Below, piece by piece: positions 53,926 through 64,000 of a stretch of 64,000 bases of DNA. Origin of the DNA: Rapana venosa (Eukaryota > Mollusca > Gastropoda > Neogastropoda > Muricidae). The stretch's first letter is position 1. Each line of letters opens with the position of its first letter. The notes under the pieces were generated by a model that saw only the letters and a list, made by a program, of their open reading frames with translations, made no database searches and had not been told where the DNA came from. The translations under genes and the position numbers were made by a program. The stretch covers positions 39,922,308 to 39,986,307 of the forward strand of contig CM054134.1 in the NCBI GenBank assembly GCA_028751875.1, in the 5' to 3' direction.

Positions 53926-56590
53926 GTGAACTTTTTTAAAATACTCTTTTTTATTGGCCCACATATACAGTTCAAAACAAACAAATTAACTTTTCATCCA
54001 GACAACATTACATCATTTCCATCTTACAGGCGTACAAGGCTATTAGCTACACAAAGTACAAAAAGAATCAATCATCATTTTCGTTGTCAAGACGAGATTT
54101 ATACATTGCATACAGAATTTTACTAATGGCACTCAACTTTCTACTTAGCTTATGTACTGGAACCGTTTTTTCTGAAAATGAGTAAACTGCATTTGTTTGC
54201 AGTGCTCCAGCTTTTCCATTTTATATTTATATTTTAGTTCATTTAGAAAATTACCAACAGTAGGTTTTGTTTTAGCAATCCGACGTTTGTAAACATAGAA
54301 CTTTGCAAGCAGTATTATTAAGTCTGACCCTTCATCAGTTTTTTTTAATTGCATCAGTGCCAAATAGCACTATTTCCACATTAAGGTCCAGTCTCTGGCA
54401 ATGATATCAGTTGTGTTTTAAAGTCACTTCACGTTCTTTCCAGAAATTCTGTACATACTGACACTCCCATAAATAATGGCTTATCGTGTCCTTTTCCTTG
54501 CCACAAAAATTGCAGTTGTCATTATCTGTAACTTTCATTTTCTTTAATATTTTGTTCATGACAAATATTCTATAACAAATCTTTATTTGAAAGCATTTCA
54601 ATCCACAAGGATCTGTTCTGGGCCCTGTTATTTTCACCCTCTACACTGCTCCACTGTCACACATAATTAACCGCCATAAGATCAACCGTCATTTTTATGC
54701 AGATGACTCTCAGATTCTAAGCAGTGACACTCGTGAAAATCTGCCTTCTCTCTTTACAAATATGGCCCACTGCTTTCAAGATATCCAAAATTGAATTATA
54801 CAGAACAAATTACAGCTAAATGCAGATAAAACGGAAACCATGCTTGTAGGGACCAAACACAAACTCTCTTCCATTACAACAACTTCAATACAACTTGGCA
54901 ATGCATCAGTCCCTTTATCCACTGCTGTGAAGTATCTAGGGGTCATTATTGACAACACACTCTCTATGCAAAAATTCATCGCCCAGACCTGTCAGTCATG
55001 CTACTATCAATTACGGCCTATTAGTGGAATTCGAAAGTACCTGTCCACAGATGCAACATCCAAACTTGTTACGTCTCTCATTCTTTCACGTCTGGACTAT
55101 TGCAATTCTGTGTTGGCTGGTCTGCCAGCATCATCAATCCAATCCCTTCAACGTATACAAAACTCTGCAGCTCCACTAGTTCTCAGAAAGAAAAAATCTG
55201 AGCATATTACCCCTCTTTTGCAATCTTTCCACTGGCTGCCTGTGCCACAGAGAGTAAACTATAAGATCAGTACCCTCTGTTACAAATGTCTCCACAAAAC
55301 AGCACCCGCCTACCTCTGTGAATGTCTTCACTTGTACACTCCTTCTCGTTCTCTCCTCTCTGCTGCAGATACCTTGTCCTTACGAATACCTAGATTCAAC
55401 CAATCCACCATCGTCCGTCGCTCTTTCTCTATTTCTGGTCCATCGATCTGGAATGACATCCCTCTCTGTCTCTCCGCCAAAAGCCTTCTTATGACACTTT
55501 TAAATCCAGTCTCAAGACATATTTATTTCAAACCTAAGATTTTCCTCTCCTGTTTCATCTCATAGTTTTTTCCTGCCTTCAACAGCCAAGATTCTATTGC
55601 CCTGCCAGGGTGTGTGACCTGTGTGTGTGTATGTGCATGTGTGCACATTTGGACTTGATGGAACTATTAGTTGTTACTGGTTGTATGACTGTGTAAGAAT
55701 GAGTTGAGTGCAAGCGCTTTGATTTGTCTCTGCAAGATATAGCGCTATATAAATTCCATTTATCATTATTATTATCATCATCATCATCATCATCATAATC
55801 ATCATCATTATTATTATTATATTATTATTATTATTATTTCTTTAATTTTCTTTATCAGTTTTAATACCGGTGCTAGTCTATTAGAATGTTAACCTGTCTT
55901 TCCCAATTCAGGAAAGATTTAATGTCAAGAATTTCTGTTTTACTAATCATTTCATCATAATAAATACGGGATCCTTTACCAGTTTTTCATATAATCTCTA
56001 GAGCATTGGTCCTTTCTTTACTTAAGTTGTCATCCAGTTTTTTTTTCTATTCTCGCATAGTGTTGAATCGATCGCACATAGGTCATATAATGCAAAAAGT
56101 CAATGTTAGTACCTAATTTGTTTGATAAATTCTCATGAGTTATCAAATCACCATTATCTTGCAGCAAGTGTTTAACCAAAAATAATTATTTTGTGCCCAC
56201 TTTTCATGATATATGCATTGGTCTCCAGCTCCCACTTTGAATTTTTCTTTGTGAAAAATTGGTTCTGCTAATAACTGTTGCTAATCCTTCAGATCCACTT
56301 GTCTGCAAAATGGTTCATATGAGTGAACCACGTCTTTCCAAAATGCATTGGTTTTACATTTTGAAAACAGTTTTGGGCCCATCCAATCTAGATCATCTAT
56401 ATCAGGGCACAGTGAATGCAATATTAATCTCCACTTTTGTTTCTGTGTATAAACTTTTTTTAATCCATGGAAGTTTCAGTGTTTGTATATACACTCTGTT
56501 ATTTGGTATTCCTATGCCGCCTTTTTGAATGCTTTGCACCGAATACGACTTAAATACCAGCAGTGTTCTTAGACTAATTAGGCTGTTAAC
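53926..56590 (-). mobile_element. L1/Tx1-like LINE remnant, interrupted
   Basis: Minus-strand pieces in order: from about 56590, QKGGIGIPNNRVYIQTLKLP and WMGPKLFSKCKTNAFWKDVV with later stops, down to about 55850. After the inserted LINE (copy d) come KCFQIKICYRIFVMNKILKK, then CNFCGKEKDTISHYLWECQY (a CxxC-H-C knuckle typical of L1/Tx1 ORF2 C-termini) and LLAKFYVYKRRIAKTKPT, ending near 54145, with a 3' region to about 53926. Stops are present in the upstream half, so the copy is dead. Clade assignment is by general appearance. Confidence 0.72.
54598..55845 (+). mobile_element. CR1/Jockey-like LINE, copy d
   Basis: Begins inside the reverse transcriptase: PQGSVLGPVIFTLYTAP, HFYADDSQI (catalytic ADD intact) and LNADKTETML. 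One in-frame TGA sits just before the segment reading IIQNKLQLNADK. A clean frame of 241 codons (54840-55565) then holds KYLGVIIDNTLSMQKFIAQT, SLILSRLDYCNSVLAGLPAS, FHWLPVPQRVNYKISTLCYK and FSISGPSIWNDIPLCLSA. The 3' end has a short GT tract, CAAGCGCTTTGATTTGTCTC, AGCGCTATATAAATTCC and an (ATT)/(ATC) tail. It sits antisense inside the L1/Tx1-like remnant. Best reference copy for the family's 3' half. Confidence 0.92.
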
Positions 56591-57119
56591 AACTTTTGTA
56601 CCCTTCCTCCCACAGCCTCTTCCCCCCTTTTATTTTAGACAGCTGACAATGCAAAAGGTCTCCAAAATGCTCTTTTGCCTGGGTTCTTGTGCAAGTCTTA
56701 CCAAGAATCAGATTTCTGTGTTCATAGTTTGAGCTGGTGCAGCAAAGTGGCCTCCATCTTGAAGACTGATATCAGGTACTGTGTTTAAAGCCGCTTTTCA
56801 ATCGTTTGAATGTGCAAAGCACTACAGTGAAGAGTTTGTCATCTAAATCACCGGATCATGCGACTAGATCACATTGCTGACTTGTCAGGCACTTTACGGC
56901 AGCGCAACGCCTTTTTGCTGATATATATGACAGACACCACTAGTTCCTGTGTGAGCGTTCCACTAAGAAGATCACATAGCCCTGCTTTGTTACTGCAGAG
57001 AAAGCCAGAGGTTTTTGTCTTTCGTCCCTAGGTTAGAGCTCCCAGGTTCACCTTTTTTGCCCAACTTTAAGGCAGCCGCATTCCGACCTCCAGGATATTT
57101 TCTAAATACGACAACACTG
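56591..57119. other. Intergenic, nothing recognised
   Basis: No repeat family or open frame of note. Confidence 0.4.
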
Positions 57120-57275
57120 TGCATGCATTTTGTACATGTTGCCACCCATCCACACTGGCATGCAATGATGGCCTACTCTTCAGAAAGGTGAAACGGGATT
57201 TTAGCGTGTATGCAAGATGTTGTGCGTGCGTTCGCACATGGGACCTAGGTTTCTAGTCTCATCCGAAGGACTTTT
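57120..57275 (-). mobile_element. Headless SINE-2 (diverged)
   Basis: Minus-strand SINE-2 from TCCTTCGGATGAGACTAGAA through CGCACAACATCTTGCATACA and GAGTAGGCCATCATTGCATG. Confidence 0.8.
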
Positions 57276-58931
57276 AGGGATCCTGGGCTGTAAGATTGCC
57301 AGCGCAACGGTCTACCCCCCCCCCCCCCCCTCCCTTCCCCATCCCTTCCCTAATCCAGATTTAAATTGAGTAGGGACACCTACTATTTCTAAACATCCCA
57401 CCTATATATGATAGAATCACATAGAATCCATATACATAAAAGGAGAATGAAAACAAACACCCCCTCCCCTCCCCCACTCCCACCAGAAAAGGAGGTGTGT
57501 AGGTACAGTGACGTATAAAGCAGACAAGCTGTAATTAATAAGTGGTCAAACACTTACAAGAATACGGACCTTTCCAGTTCAGTGGCCAAAGAAAAAAACA
57601 AAGAAACACAGTTGACCGTTCACTGTACATGCAGAAGGCACAGGCTGCAAGGCGGCGTCAATAACACCAACGACGAGAGCACACGCTATCTTTATACCAG
57701 ACTTTATTATTATTATTATTATTATTATTGTATTTTGTTGTTGTTGCAGATAGCATTAGTTTCAGCCACCGTGCAGCCTACTTAACGTCCCCCCCCCTCC
57801 CCCCACCCCCCAAACTCCCAACGTTTTCCGTATGTTAACATTCTAACCGACTAAATTGACTTGTATAGATTTTATCTTGACTAAGAGAAGGTTAATCAGA
57901 CAATGCCGTTTGTGCCATGGCTGCTATGTAGATCTGCCTTGCTGTAGGAACACAGACTCAAAATTAATGTCCTACATGTCATAACCCTCAAGCTTCACAT
58001 CAAGGCAAGAAGAGTTTTATCCTTCTATTCTTTTTCAAACTTAGCTTATATATCGTTCATTCTCGGAACATTTTGGATGTGCAGACCAACTGCACGTTAA
58101 AGAACCTATGTTAAACATGCGTTGGCATAAGCCATGTGTTTGTCATCTTATCCAAGTGAAAAAACAACCCACCTACAAATTACTTACAGTCTAGTGAGGC
58201 GGCGGTGGGGGCGAATGGTGGGTGAAGGGAGGTGGGGGGGGGGAGGGGGGGGGGGGGGGGAGGGGGAGGAAGGGGAGACATTCTGGCTTTGGATGGGACC
58301 TTGAACCTCTCTGTTTTTACACTTGTTCATGACCTCCATCAAGCAATCCGTAGGCCATCGAAGAAGCAATCGAGGCGCCCCCCCCCCCCCCCCCCAACCC
58401 CCCTCCCCCACAACAACAAACAAACAACAACCCAGCAAAACAAACAACAACAAAAAACCAAAACAACCAAACAAACAACAACAAAACAAAACAACAACAA
58501 CGACAAACCCCACAAAAGAATCTGAACAGATTAGTTAAAAGGGCAGATTTATTTTTTATTTCTCTAATCGTTTAAGAAAAGTGAAAGTCGGAAATACAGA
58601 GTTGCAAACTATTTTCAAAAGTCGAGAAGTAAAGAGTTGTTGTTTTTGGGGGGAGGGAGTGGGGTGGTGGTTACTAAGTGATTTTGGGACTATTAACATT
58701 CTCCCCTCATTCTCCTTTCAGAATCAATTTCCATGTTCATTGATGATTTCTTTCTTTCTTAGCGTTCTATGTTTATGTTACTCGTTCATTTATCTTTTTG
58801 TGAGAGAGAACAATTTTGAACAATTTTTATTTTTCAGAGGGTAATAGATTAAGCATTACATTGCTTTTTTACATCCAGCCCTCGGGGGGAAAAAAGAAGA
58901 AATGAATAATAAGGAAAAAATGTGCATAAGT
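57276..58931. other. Intergenic with several homopolymers
   Basis: C run at about 57314-57330, (ATT)n at 57706-57729, a G-rich tract at 58230-58262, a C run at about 58378-58396, and an A/C-rich low-complexity tract at 58408-58515. No gene recognised. A splice-acceptor-like GTTGTTGTTGCAG lies near 57738-57750 without a supporting exon. Confidence 0.55.
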
Positions 58932-59048
58932 CCTTCGGATGAGACTATAAACCGAGGCCCCGTGTGCGAACGCATGCAGAACATCTTGCGCATACGTTAA
59001 ATCCTGTTCCGCTGTTCGAAAGAGTAGGCCATTGTGTGCCGGTGGGAG
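58932..59048 (+). mobile_element. Headless SINE-2 fused to (GA)n
   Basis: TCCTTCGGATGAGACTATAA through the SINE-2 core to GTGTGCCGGTGGGA, then replaced abruptly by (GA)n (59043-59104) where other copies continue with ACAGATGAC. Confidence 0.88.

Positions 59049-59104
<56 letters not shown>
59049..59104. repeat. (GA)n microsatellite
   Basis: GA repeats beginning inside the SINE 3' part. Confidence 0.97.
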
Positions 59105-59106
<2 letters not shown>

Positions 59107-59199
59107 TTGTTTTTCTTCCAAGAAGAGGCATGTTTGTTGGGGGATGATTGATTTGCCCACAAAGGAAATATCCCTTACACGCCCAACGTCCGAGATGGG

Positions 59200-59600
59200 T
59201 GGGTGGGTGGATGGGTATTCCCCCCCCCCCCCACCCCCGACCCCATTCCCAGTTTACTCCCCTCTTTCACCCCCACCCCCACCCCCTGTCCCTGATTGGG
59301 TGTACAGTTACACTCTCCACCCCCCCCAACGTCCCGCTGACTGTCAGGCACACCATTCATCTTGGTGACACGTTTGGACCACCCTGATGGATTGGGCGGG
59401 GTGGCGATGGTGGTGCTGTGGTGGTGGGGGGGGGGGGGGGGAGGGGAGAAGGTTAGGGGAAGGGAGAGGATGAGGACACTCTGGAAAGAGAAGGTGGAGG
59501 AACTGGGTGAGGCTGAGGAAGAGGTGGGAGAGGAGGGCAGGGTAGTGGTGGTGGTGGGGGTGGGGTGGGAGGGAGGTTTCGATACTAGTGAGTGACTGTG
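59200..59600. other. Strand-asymmetric low-complexity tract
   Basis: C-rich (59220-59325) followed by G/A-rich (59395-59580) sequence. It gives long frames on both strands that are compositional artefacts. Confidence 0.7.
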
Positions 59601-59667
59601 ACTTACAGTCTGCAGGCAGGCAGGCAGGCAGGGCATGTGGTGCTAATGGGAGACGGACTGGCAGAGG

Positions 59668-59676
<9 letters not shown>

Positions 59677-59731
<55 letters not shown>
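59677..59731. repeat. (GA)n microsatellite
   Basis: Perfect GA dinucleotide run. Confidence 0.97.
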
Positions 59732-59733
<2 letters not shown>

Positions 59734-59832
59734 GTTGGTGATGGAGAAACACAAGGGGGTTGGTAGAGGGAAGGAAAGTATTGAGGTATAAGGGCAGTAC
59801 TGGTGATGGTGATGGTAGAAAGGGTATGCAGA

Positions 59833-60487
<655 letters not shown>

Positions 60488-60521
<34 letters not shown>
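60488..60521. repeat. Poly(G), about 34 bp
   Basis: Uninterrupted G run within a longer G-rich tract (60471-60531). Confidence 0.95.
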
Positions 60522-60523
<2 letters not shown>

Positions 60524-60710
60524 GGGGGGGGGATATTGAAAGCTTGACAATAGTTATTAGAATGTTGTACATTTCTTGCGTTTTCTGTAAAGGGTTTAGT
60601 AAATGATTGAGAGATGCTTGTTCAAAGGTAAACGACGAACCGGTGTTAGGAGCATCATCAGTGAATAGAAGTGATTCGGGTAAAGTGCTTTGGGGCTATC
60701 ATCATCATCG

Positions 60711-60715
60711 TCATC

Positions 60716-60765
<50 letters not shown>
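60711..60765. repeat. (ATC)n microsatellite
   Basis: About 17 ATC triplets. Confidence 0.97.
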
Positions 60766-60897
60766 GCTCCCGTAACCCCATCCAGTGGGAGGGGGGGGGG
60801 GGGGCACTGCAGTGACAAAACGTTGCACCAGTTGGCTCCATTTGTGGCGGTTGTGGGCAAGTGCCTGGGTAGTGGAGAAGCTCTTCCCGGCCGTGGG

Positions 60898-61033
60898 ACG
60901 ACATAAGCTGCAATATAGCGCTGAAAGTGGTTCCGAGCGCGTGCTTGCAGTGTGGTGTAGTGAGAATGTGTGTGTGGTATTCTGAATGATTTGAGAGCCA
61001 AGGCGAAATACTACAGTGTGTGTGTGTGTAGTG

Positions 61034-61069
<36 letters not shown>

Positions 61070-61316
61070 ACTCGCACGTGTGCGCGCGTGTGTGTGTACA
61101 TGTAACACTCAACAGTACCAGCACACATGAGCCGAGTTCTCATAGTCTGAAACACGTGTACTCTACTTCAAGCAGATGAATCAGACACAGAGAACATCAT
61201 AACCTATCTTTTATCTCACGAGAATACCACACACACACACACACACATTCTGACTACACCATACTGCAAGCACGCGCTGGGAACCACTTTCAGCACTATA
61301 TTGCAGCTTATGTCGT
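60898..61316. repeat. Inverted repeat, about 90-bp arms
   Basis: Arm 1 (60898-60983) and arm 2 (61221-61316) are reverse complements with few mismatches. Shared: ACGACATAAGCTGCAATATA, GCTGAAAGTGGTTCC, AGCGCGTGCTTGCAGT. Both arms contain a GT/CA tract of different length. The loop of about 237 bp has (GT)n at 61035-61068. No transposase or clear target duplication was seen. Confidence 0.88.
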
Positions 61317-61499
61317 ACGACGTGACATTATCAGGTATCGCGGCAGCCCCAGTGTTAATTCTTTCTTTAATCTTGACGCAATCCAAGCCATAGCCTTCCT
61401 TTGAATGGCTGACGTATACCCGCAGTTGTTGAAGATTTCAATTTGCCGCCATAGTGTCCGCCTTCAGCTATCCTCTTTCTGTCTTGCAGCTGTTCCTAA

Positions 61500-61557
61500 A
61501 CCTCTCTCTCTCTCTTTTCTCTCTGTCTCCTGTCTCTCTCTCTTCTCTCTCTCTCTT

Positions 61558-61610
<53 letters not shown>
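61500..61610. repeat. (TC)n microsatellite
   Basis: Interrupted TC repeats. Confidence 0.96.
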
Positions 61611-61612
<2 letters not shown>

Positions 61613-62084
61613 ACTTTTTCATCTTTTCCAATCTTTGCTTTTTTGATTGAAATCTTTTTTTCTGTTCTCTCTCAAAACTATCACACACTATCTTTTCACA
61701 TGATGCTAAGGTTTTTATGTTTGTTTTGTTTTGTATGTTTGTGTCCGTTTGTTTTGCTTGTTTTGTCAACTTTTCATCTGTTCCTTCTTACTTTGTAGCC
61801 TTGTCTTGTTTCTTTTCCTCCCCCAAAGCTGAACTATCACGATATCTTTTCACACGTGAGGCTGGGGGGAGCTATACTGAGTGCTTTTGTTCGTTTGTTT
61901 GCTTCTTTGGCCGATTCTTTGTTTACTCGTGTATTTGTTCGTTGATTTTTTTTAATATACACCTCATAACGGTAATGAAAAAATCCTTTGCACACAAATA
62001 TAAGAGTAAAATTAGGCCTGCTAATGCTTTTTGGTAACCTAGTAGTAAAAATGCCGAAAGATTGGATGTAGCTAGCATAGATAG
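61611..62084. other. T-rich intergenic stretch
   Basis: No gene recognised. Confidence 0.4.
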
Positions 62085-62109
62085 ACAGACACACACACAC
62101 GCACGCGCA

Positions 62110-62182
<73 letters not shown>

Positions 62183-62202
62183 AGAGGGGGGGGGGGGGGG
62201 GG
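62085..62202. repeat. (CA)n plus 17-bp poly(G)
   Basis: CA/GCAC repeats to 62179, short GA, then G17 at 62186-62202. Confidence 0.96.
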
Positions 62203-62587
62203 TTGCATGTATATATAGATGAATAAATGACCGATTTTTCATATGCAAGAGTTCAGCAGTTTAGGCCCAAATCCAGCAACATTCCCGTAGACAACACACT
62301 TTTACGGAAAATCAGGCTTTAAAGTGTGTCCGTAGCTTCCTAGTCATGAAGAAGAGAAGACACATTAGCGAAATTCGATGACCATCTGCATGTGCTGTCT
62401 GGAAGATGACCAGACTACCTGAATCACTCTAAGTACAAAGTCTGGAGCCTGATATCACATGGATGATGACGTAGCGCGCTTATAGTAACTAAATATCTTC
62501 CCAGCATAGTATGTATGACTTGCATGCCTATGGTGCTGAGAAATGCCCGTTATTGTGAACATAACGCAATCCGAAATCAACATGCGA

Positions 62588-62628
<41 letters not shown>

Positions 62629-63054
62629 GAAACAGGTTTTGCAATTTTTATTTGAGAAATGTTTATTTTGAACTCGTTAACCGCTCCAATGCTGCCATCA
62701 TGACCGTGTGGCCATATATATCCTGATTAATTCATTGCTCAATTTTATTGACACAGATTTACTCGTTTTTAGAAGAAAGAAAAGCTCAAACAACAAACAC
62801 GAAAGCGAGAAAGCAAGCAAGCAAATAATCAAAGAAACCAACACACAACTCCTCAACCACCATCTCCACCACCATCACAATCACCGCCACCATTGACCTA
62901 TACATCCTATGTCTGGCGAAACCTTCACTGCCAACAGACACGCCATCGCATCCTACTACGTGCAATGACTGCACAGCCATTTTCTATCAGCCACGAAAAT
63001 CCGTGATGACGACAGTGTGACGTAAGGTAACACCTGATGAGGTCAGACAGGATA
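62203..63054. other. Intergenic with short (GT)n
   Basis: (GT)n at 62589-62625. No gene recognised. Confidence 0.45.

Positions 63055-63117
<63 letters not shown>
63055..63117. repeat. Poly(G), 63 bp
   Basis: The longest homopolymer in the window, uninterrupted. Confidence 0.95.
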
Positions 63118-63321
63118 CGGCTGCTATTGAGATGTCTGTGGGGACTGCTCAGCAAGGGAATAATCCCCGCCATTCCCCTTCTGTTTCGCCGTCTGCTTTC
63201 TTCCTGAGCTAAATGAGTCATTAAATCCACACGCCACGCACTTCCTATTTCGCCAGTCCCGCCATGGCTAAACTTCTAATCGTTAATCGGATTCAGTGTG
63301 TTTTTTTTGATTCTCTCTATA

Positions 63322-63330
63322 CCCCCCCCC

Positions 63331-63361
<31 letters not shown>
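63322..63361. repeat. Poly(C), about 39 bp with one T
   Basis: C9-T-C30. Confidence 0.95.
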
Positions 63362-63363
<2 letters not shown>

Positions 63364-63529
63364 CTTCTCTTAGCAATTTTTTTGTGGCGAATATTCCTTT
63401 TGAAAATGTTTTAATGCGTCATCATATTATTATTTAATTTTAGGTTGACTGATGGTGTGTGAGGTGAGGTATTGGTCAAACAATGTGTGCAGGATGGAAG
63501 TCCCTTTGGGCTTTGTTTTTATGGGGTCT

Positions 63530-63592
63530 CCTCTCTCTCTCTCTCTCTACTCTCTCTCTCTCCTCTCTCTCCTCTCTCTCCTCTCCTCTCCC

Positions 63593-63625
<33 letters not shown>
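63530..63625. repeat. (TC)n-(CA)n microsatellite
   Basis: Interrupted TC repeats ending in a short CA run. The remaining 63626-64000 shows nothing but a C run at 63975-63989. Confidence 0.95.
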
Positions 63626-64000
63626 CCCTTGTCCTCCTAACTTTCAGAGTTATTTCCCTTCCTTTGAATGGCTCTGAAAAAGAAAAAAGCTGTGCAGTTT
63701 GGAACATTTGATATTTATGTCAGCCTCACAGCAAGTAGATGTTATAGACTATATTTGTTAAGCATTACAATCAGAGTTCTCATTAGCTACCCCCTCTTAG
63801 ACATTACCACAGTCTTGACAAGTTGAGAAGGATTTGATTTCTTGGCCGTACACTTTGTTCTAGAGTCTGTCTTTTCTGAAGAAAAGGACCTCTTTTTTCG
63901 GGATTTTTACTAAAATTAGGCAGAGTGGAGTGAAAGGCTTATACTTGTTAGTTGTGCGTCTATAAAGAAATAGTCCCCCCCCCCCCCCCTAAAAACATGT

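Noticed and set aside
59148..59754. Long frames on both strands, Pro/His- and Ser/Leu-rich
   Set aside because: Driven by strand-asymmetric C-rich and G/A-rich low-complexity sequence.

Overview
The window looks like nuclear DNA of a marine lophotrochozoan, most likely a gastropod mollusc. I infer this from tRNA-headed SINEs with a GGATGAGACGATAAACCGAG core, LINEs ending in a GCGCTATATAAATTCC tail, very dense (TC)n, (CA)n and poly(G) microsatellites, intronless divergent GPCR genes, and the absence of any bacterial gene organisation. Everything was read by eye; homology statements come from motif recognition, not from searches.

The only convincing host genes are three single-exon, plus-strand rhodopsin-like (class A) GPCRs: GPCR-1 (20907-22634), GPCR-2 (34897-36147) and GPCR-3 (48462-50450). 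They are spaced about 14 kb apart. All three lack the proline of the NPxxY motif in TM7. GPCR-1 and GPCR-2 are clear paralogues; GPCR-3 is more distant. GPCR-1 and GPCR-3 carry tandem repeats in their C-terminal tails, and the GPCR-1 repeat holds an apparent 2-base frame slip. A few weak candidates for other coding sequence lie on the minus strand at 17744-18474 and 19240-19960 and on the plus strand at 51877-52104.

The rest is layered mobile DNA and tandem repeats. From left to right: a 25-bp minisatellite (20-700); LINE tail, composite SINE and nested SINE (1253-2347); a LINE flanked on both sides by (TC)n (3105-4675); a 47-bp array (7085-7640); a full SINE (8336-8765); a 3.8-kb minisatellite split by a SINE into two different subfamilies (9396-13226); GPCR-1; a satellite of about 200 bp whose monomers are bounded by inverted TTGTGACAAAG/CTTTGTCACAA motifs (22990-26600) and which contains a decayed RNase H LINE; a nest of SINEs and LINEs (27640-31612); a composite SINE with an internal 62-bp, 18-copy satellite (32262-34085); GPCR-2; a second nest of LINEs and SINEs (37690-44845); a 37-bp array (45515-47269); GPCR-3; a 57-bp array (52845-53925); a minus-strand LINE interrupted by a plus-strand LINE (53925-56590); and a microsatellite-rich right end with a 63-bp G tract.

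No system comparable to an operon is present. The most unusual material is the history of the repeats: a satellite apparently arising inside a SINE, a minisatellite homogenised separately on each side of a SINE, the palindrome-bounded satellite, LINE 3' ends that seed microsatellites, and the number of long poly(G)/poly(C) tracts, alongside the small family of noncanonical GPCRs.
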